Assembly: GCA_903929895.1 (NCBI GenBank)
Contig: CAIYWM010000444.1
Coordinates: 1-5,611 of the forward strand
Source of the DNA: an uncultured Alphaproteobacteria bacterium
GTDB lineage: Bacteria; Pseudomonadota; Alphaproteobacteria; Reyranellales; Reyranellaceae
Direction: 5' to 3'
Length of the DNA stretch: 5,611 nt
Below are positions 4,835-5,611 of the stretch, piece after piece. The position numbers were made by a program, and so were the translations under genes. The notes under the pieces were generated by a model. That model did not search any database. It was given only the letters and a program-made list of their open reading frames with translations, and was not told the DNA's origin. Every line of letters begins with the position of its first letter. Within the stretch, counting starts at the first letter, position 1.

Positions 4835-5611
4835 ATGAAGAACGCCCCTCGCTTCCCCTCGCGATGGGCCGGCCGGATGCACACGCTGGGTACAATGGCG
4901 GTGCTGTCGGTCGCGCTCGGCGCCTGCAACACCGTCATGGGTGCCCGCGAAGGCACCATGGAGTATCCCGGCTCCGGCGCCGGCCCCAATGCCGTCCCGG
5001 TCTACGTCGTGAAGGACAAGGACACGGTCGACAGCCTGTCACGCCGCTATGGCGTGCCGCCGCAGACCATCATCGCCCGCAACAACCTCAAGGCGCCCTA
5101 CACGCTGAAGCCCGGCCAGTCGCTCGCCATGCCCGGCGCCCGCTTCGTCCCGGACAGCTACGGCGAGCCCGCCAGCCAGCAGACCGTCGCCGCCAATCCC
5201 AACGCGCCCTCCTCGGTGAAGCGTGAAGGGCTGGCGCCGCCGCCGGGCGCCCAGGGCCAGGGCGAGGCGCCGCGCTCGGCCGCGCCCGCGGGCGAGCCCA
5301 CGCCGCTCAGCAAGGCCTCGCAATCGGTCACCGTGCCGGCCACGCCGCCGGCGAAGATGATCTGGCCGGTCAACGGCAAGATCGTCTCGGGCTACGGCAC
5401 GTCGGGCGGCCAGAAGAACGACGGCATCGACATCGCCGCCGCCAAGGGCACGCCCGTGAAGGCCGCCGAGGGCGGCAAGGTCGTCTATGCCGGCGGCGAG
5501 GTCGCCCGCATGGGCAACCTGCTGCTGATCGAGCATTCCGGCGGCTACATCACGGCCTACGGCAACAACGACTCGCTGGCCGTGAAGAAGGGCGACGTGG
5601 TCAAGAAGGGC
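4835..5611 (+). CDS. nlpD: NlpD/DipM-like lipoprotein: LysM plus degenerate M23 domain (3' truncated by window)
   Basis: The frame is open from ATG 4835 to the window end (259 codons, no stop). Residues 1-31 are a lipoprotein signal: Lys2, Arg6, Arg10 and Arg14, a hydrophobic core, and lipobox LGAC with Cys31. Asn32 at +2 fits outer-membrane sorting. One LysM domain follows (about 56-100, VYVVKDKDTV to LKPGQSLAMP), then a Pro/Ala/Gly-rich linker (about 101-174) and the start of an LytM/M23 domain (175 on; IWPVNGKIVSGYG, DGIDIAAAKGTPV). In the HxGxD zinc motif the His is replaced by Asn195 while Asp199 remains; in the YxH segment His is replaced by Asn244. It is therefore probably not a hydrolase but an amidase activator, as for NlpD and DipM. 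The longer start is preferred because starting at Met15 would leave almost no basic n-region. Following surE-pcm parallels E. coli surE-pcm-nlpD. The symbol is by family and position, and a DipM-type name is equally possible. Confidence 0.85.
   Translation, partial: MKNAPRFPSRWAGRMHTLGTMAVLSVALGACNTVMGAREGTMEYPGSGAGPNAVPVYVVKDKDTVDSLSRRYGVPPQTIIARNNLKAPYTLKPGQSLAMPGARFVPDSYGEPASQQTVAANPNAPSSVKREGLAPPPGAQGQGEAPRSAAPAGEPTPLSKASQSVTVPATPPAKMIWPVNGKIVSGYGTSGGQKNDGIDIAAAKGTPVKAAEGGKVVYAGGEVARMGNLLLIEHSGGYITAYGNNDSLAVKKGDVVKKG

Noticed and set aside
3213..4989. Two overlapping minus-strand ORFs (367 and 391 aa) opposite surE, pcm and the lipoprotein start
   Set aside because: Low-complexity Arg/His/Asp-rich translations, antisense to conserved genes, with no domain or convincing ribosome binding site.
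4744..5226. Plus-strand 160-residue ORF beginning at a TTG in the gap after pcm
   Set aside because: Its product becomes Arg/Gln-rich shadow sequence in the wrong frame of the lipoprotein gene. The 4835 frame has a signal peptide, LysM and M23 features.

Overview
The window is a compact, GC-rich stretch of chromosome with every gene on the + strand. The gene order is scpB (3' end only), tatA, tatB, tatC, serS, surE, pcm, then a LysM/M23 lipoprotein (5' part only). The high-GC coding style, the scpB-tatABC-serS-surE-pcm order and the style of the TatA and ScpB proteins point to an alphaproteobacterium. A Rhodospirillales-like or Reyranella-like lineage is possible, but the genus cannot be fixed from sequence alone.

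Layout. Bases 1-152 hold the last 49 codons of ScpB, the chromosome-segregation partner of SMC/ScpA. A 110-bp gap (153-262) carries a stop-codon hairpin and a plausible sigma70-type promoter. It is followed by tatA (263-535) and tatB (565-1086). A 70-bp gap holds small hairpins, a weak internal promoter candidate and an unusual Shine-Dalgarno site for the GTG-started tatC (1157-1972). serS follows after 2 bp (1975-3261), surE overlaps serS by 4 bp (3258-4055), and pcm starts 10 bp after surE (4066-4713). A 121-bp gap then holds two consecutive 23-bp palindromes and a weak promoter candidate. The M23 lipoprotein gene begins at 4835 and runs off the window end. No stretch longer than about 121 bp lacks a gene.

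Working together. TatA, TatB and TatC form the twin-arginine translocase, which exports folded proteins. SerS charges tRNA-Ser. SurE (nucleotidase) and Pcm (repair of isoaspartyl-damaged protein) are stress and housekeeping enzymes commonly found together. The last gene encodes an NlpD/DipM-type lipoprotein whose M23 domain lacks two expected histidines, so it is more likely an activator of cell-wall amidases than a hydrolase. The spacing suggests three units: scpB; tatABC-serS-surE-pcm; and the lipoprotein gene. Hairpins overlap the stop codons at both outer boundaries.

This is mostly conserved housekeeping sequence. I see no mobile element, CRISPR array, RNA gene or clear novel multi-gene system. 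The most interesting unexplained signal is the paired-palindrome region between pcm and the lipoprotein gene.
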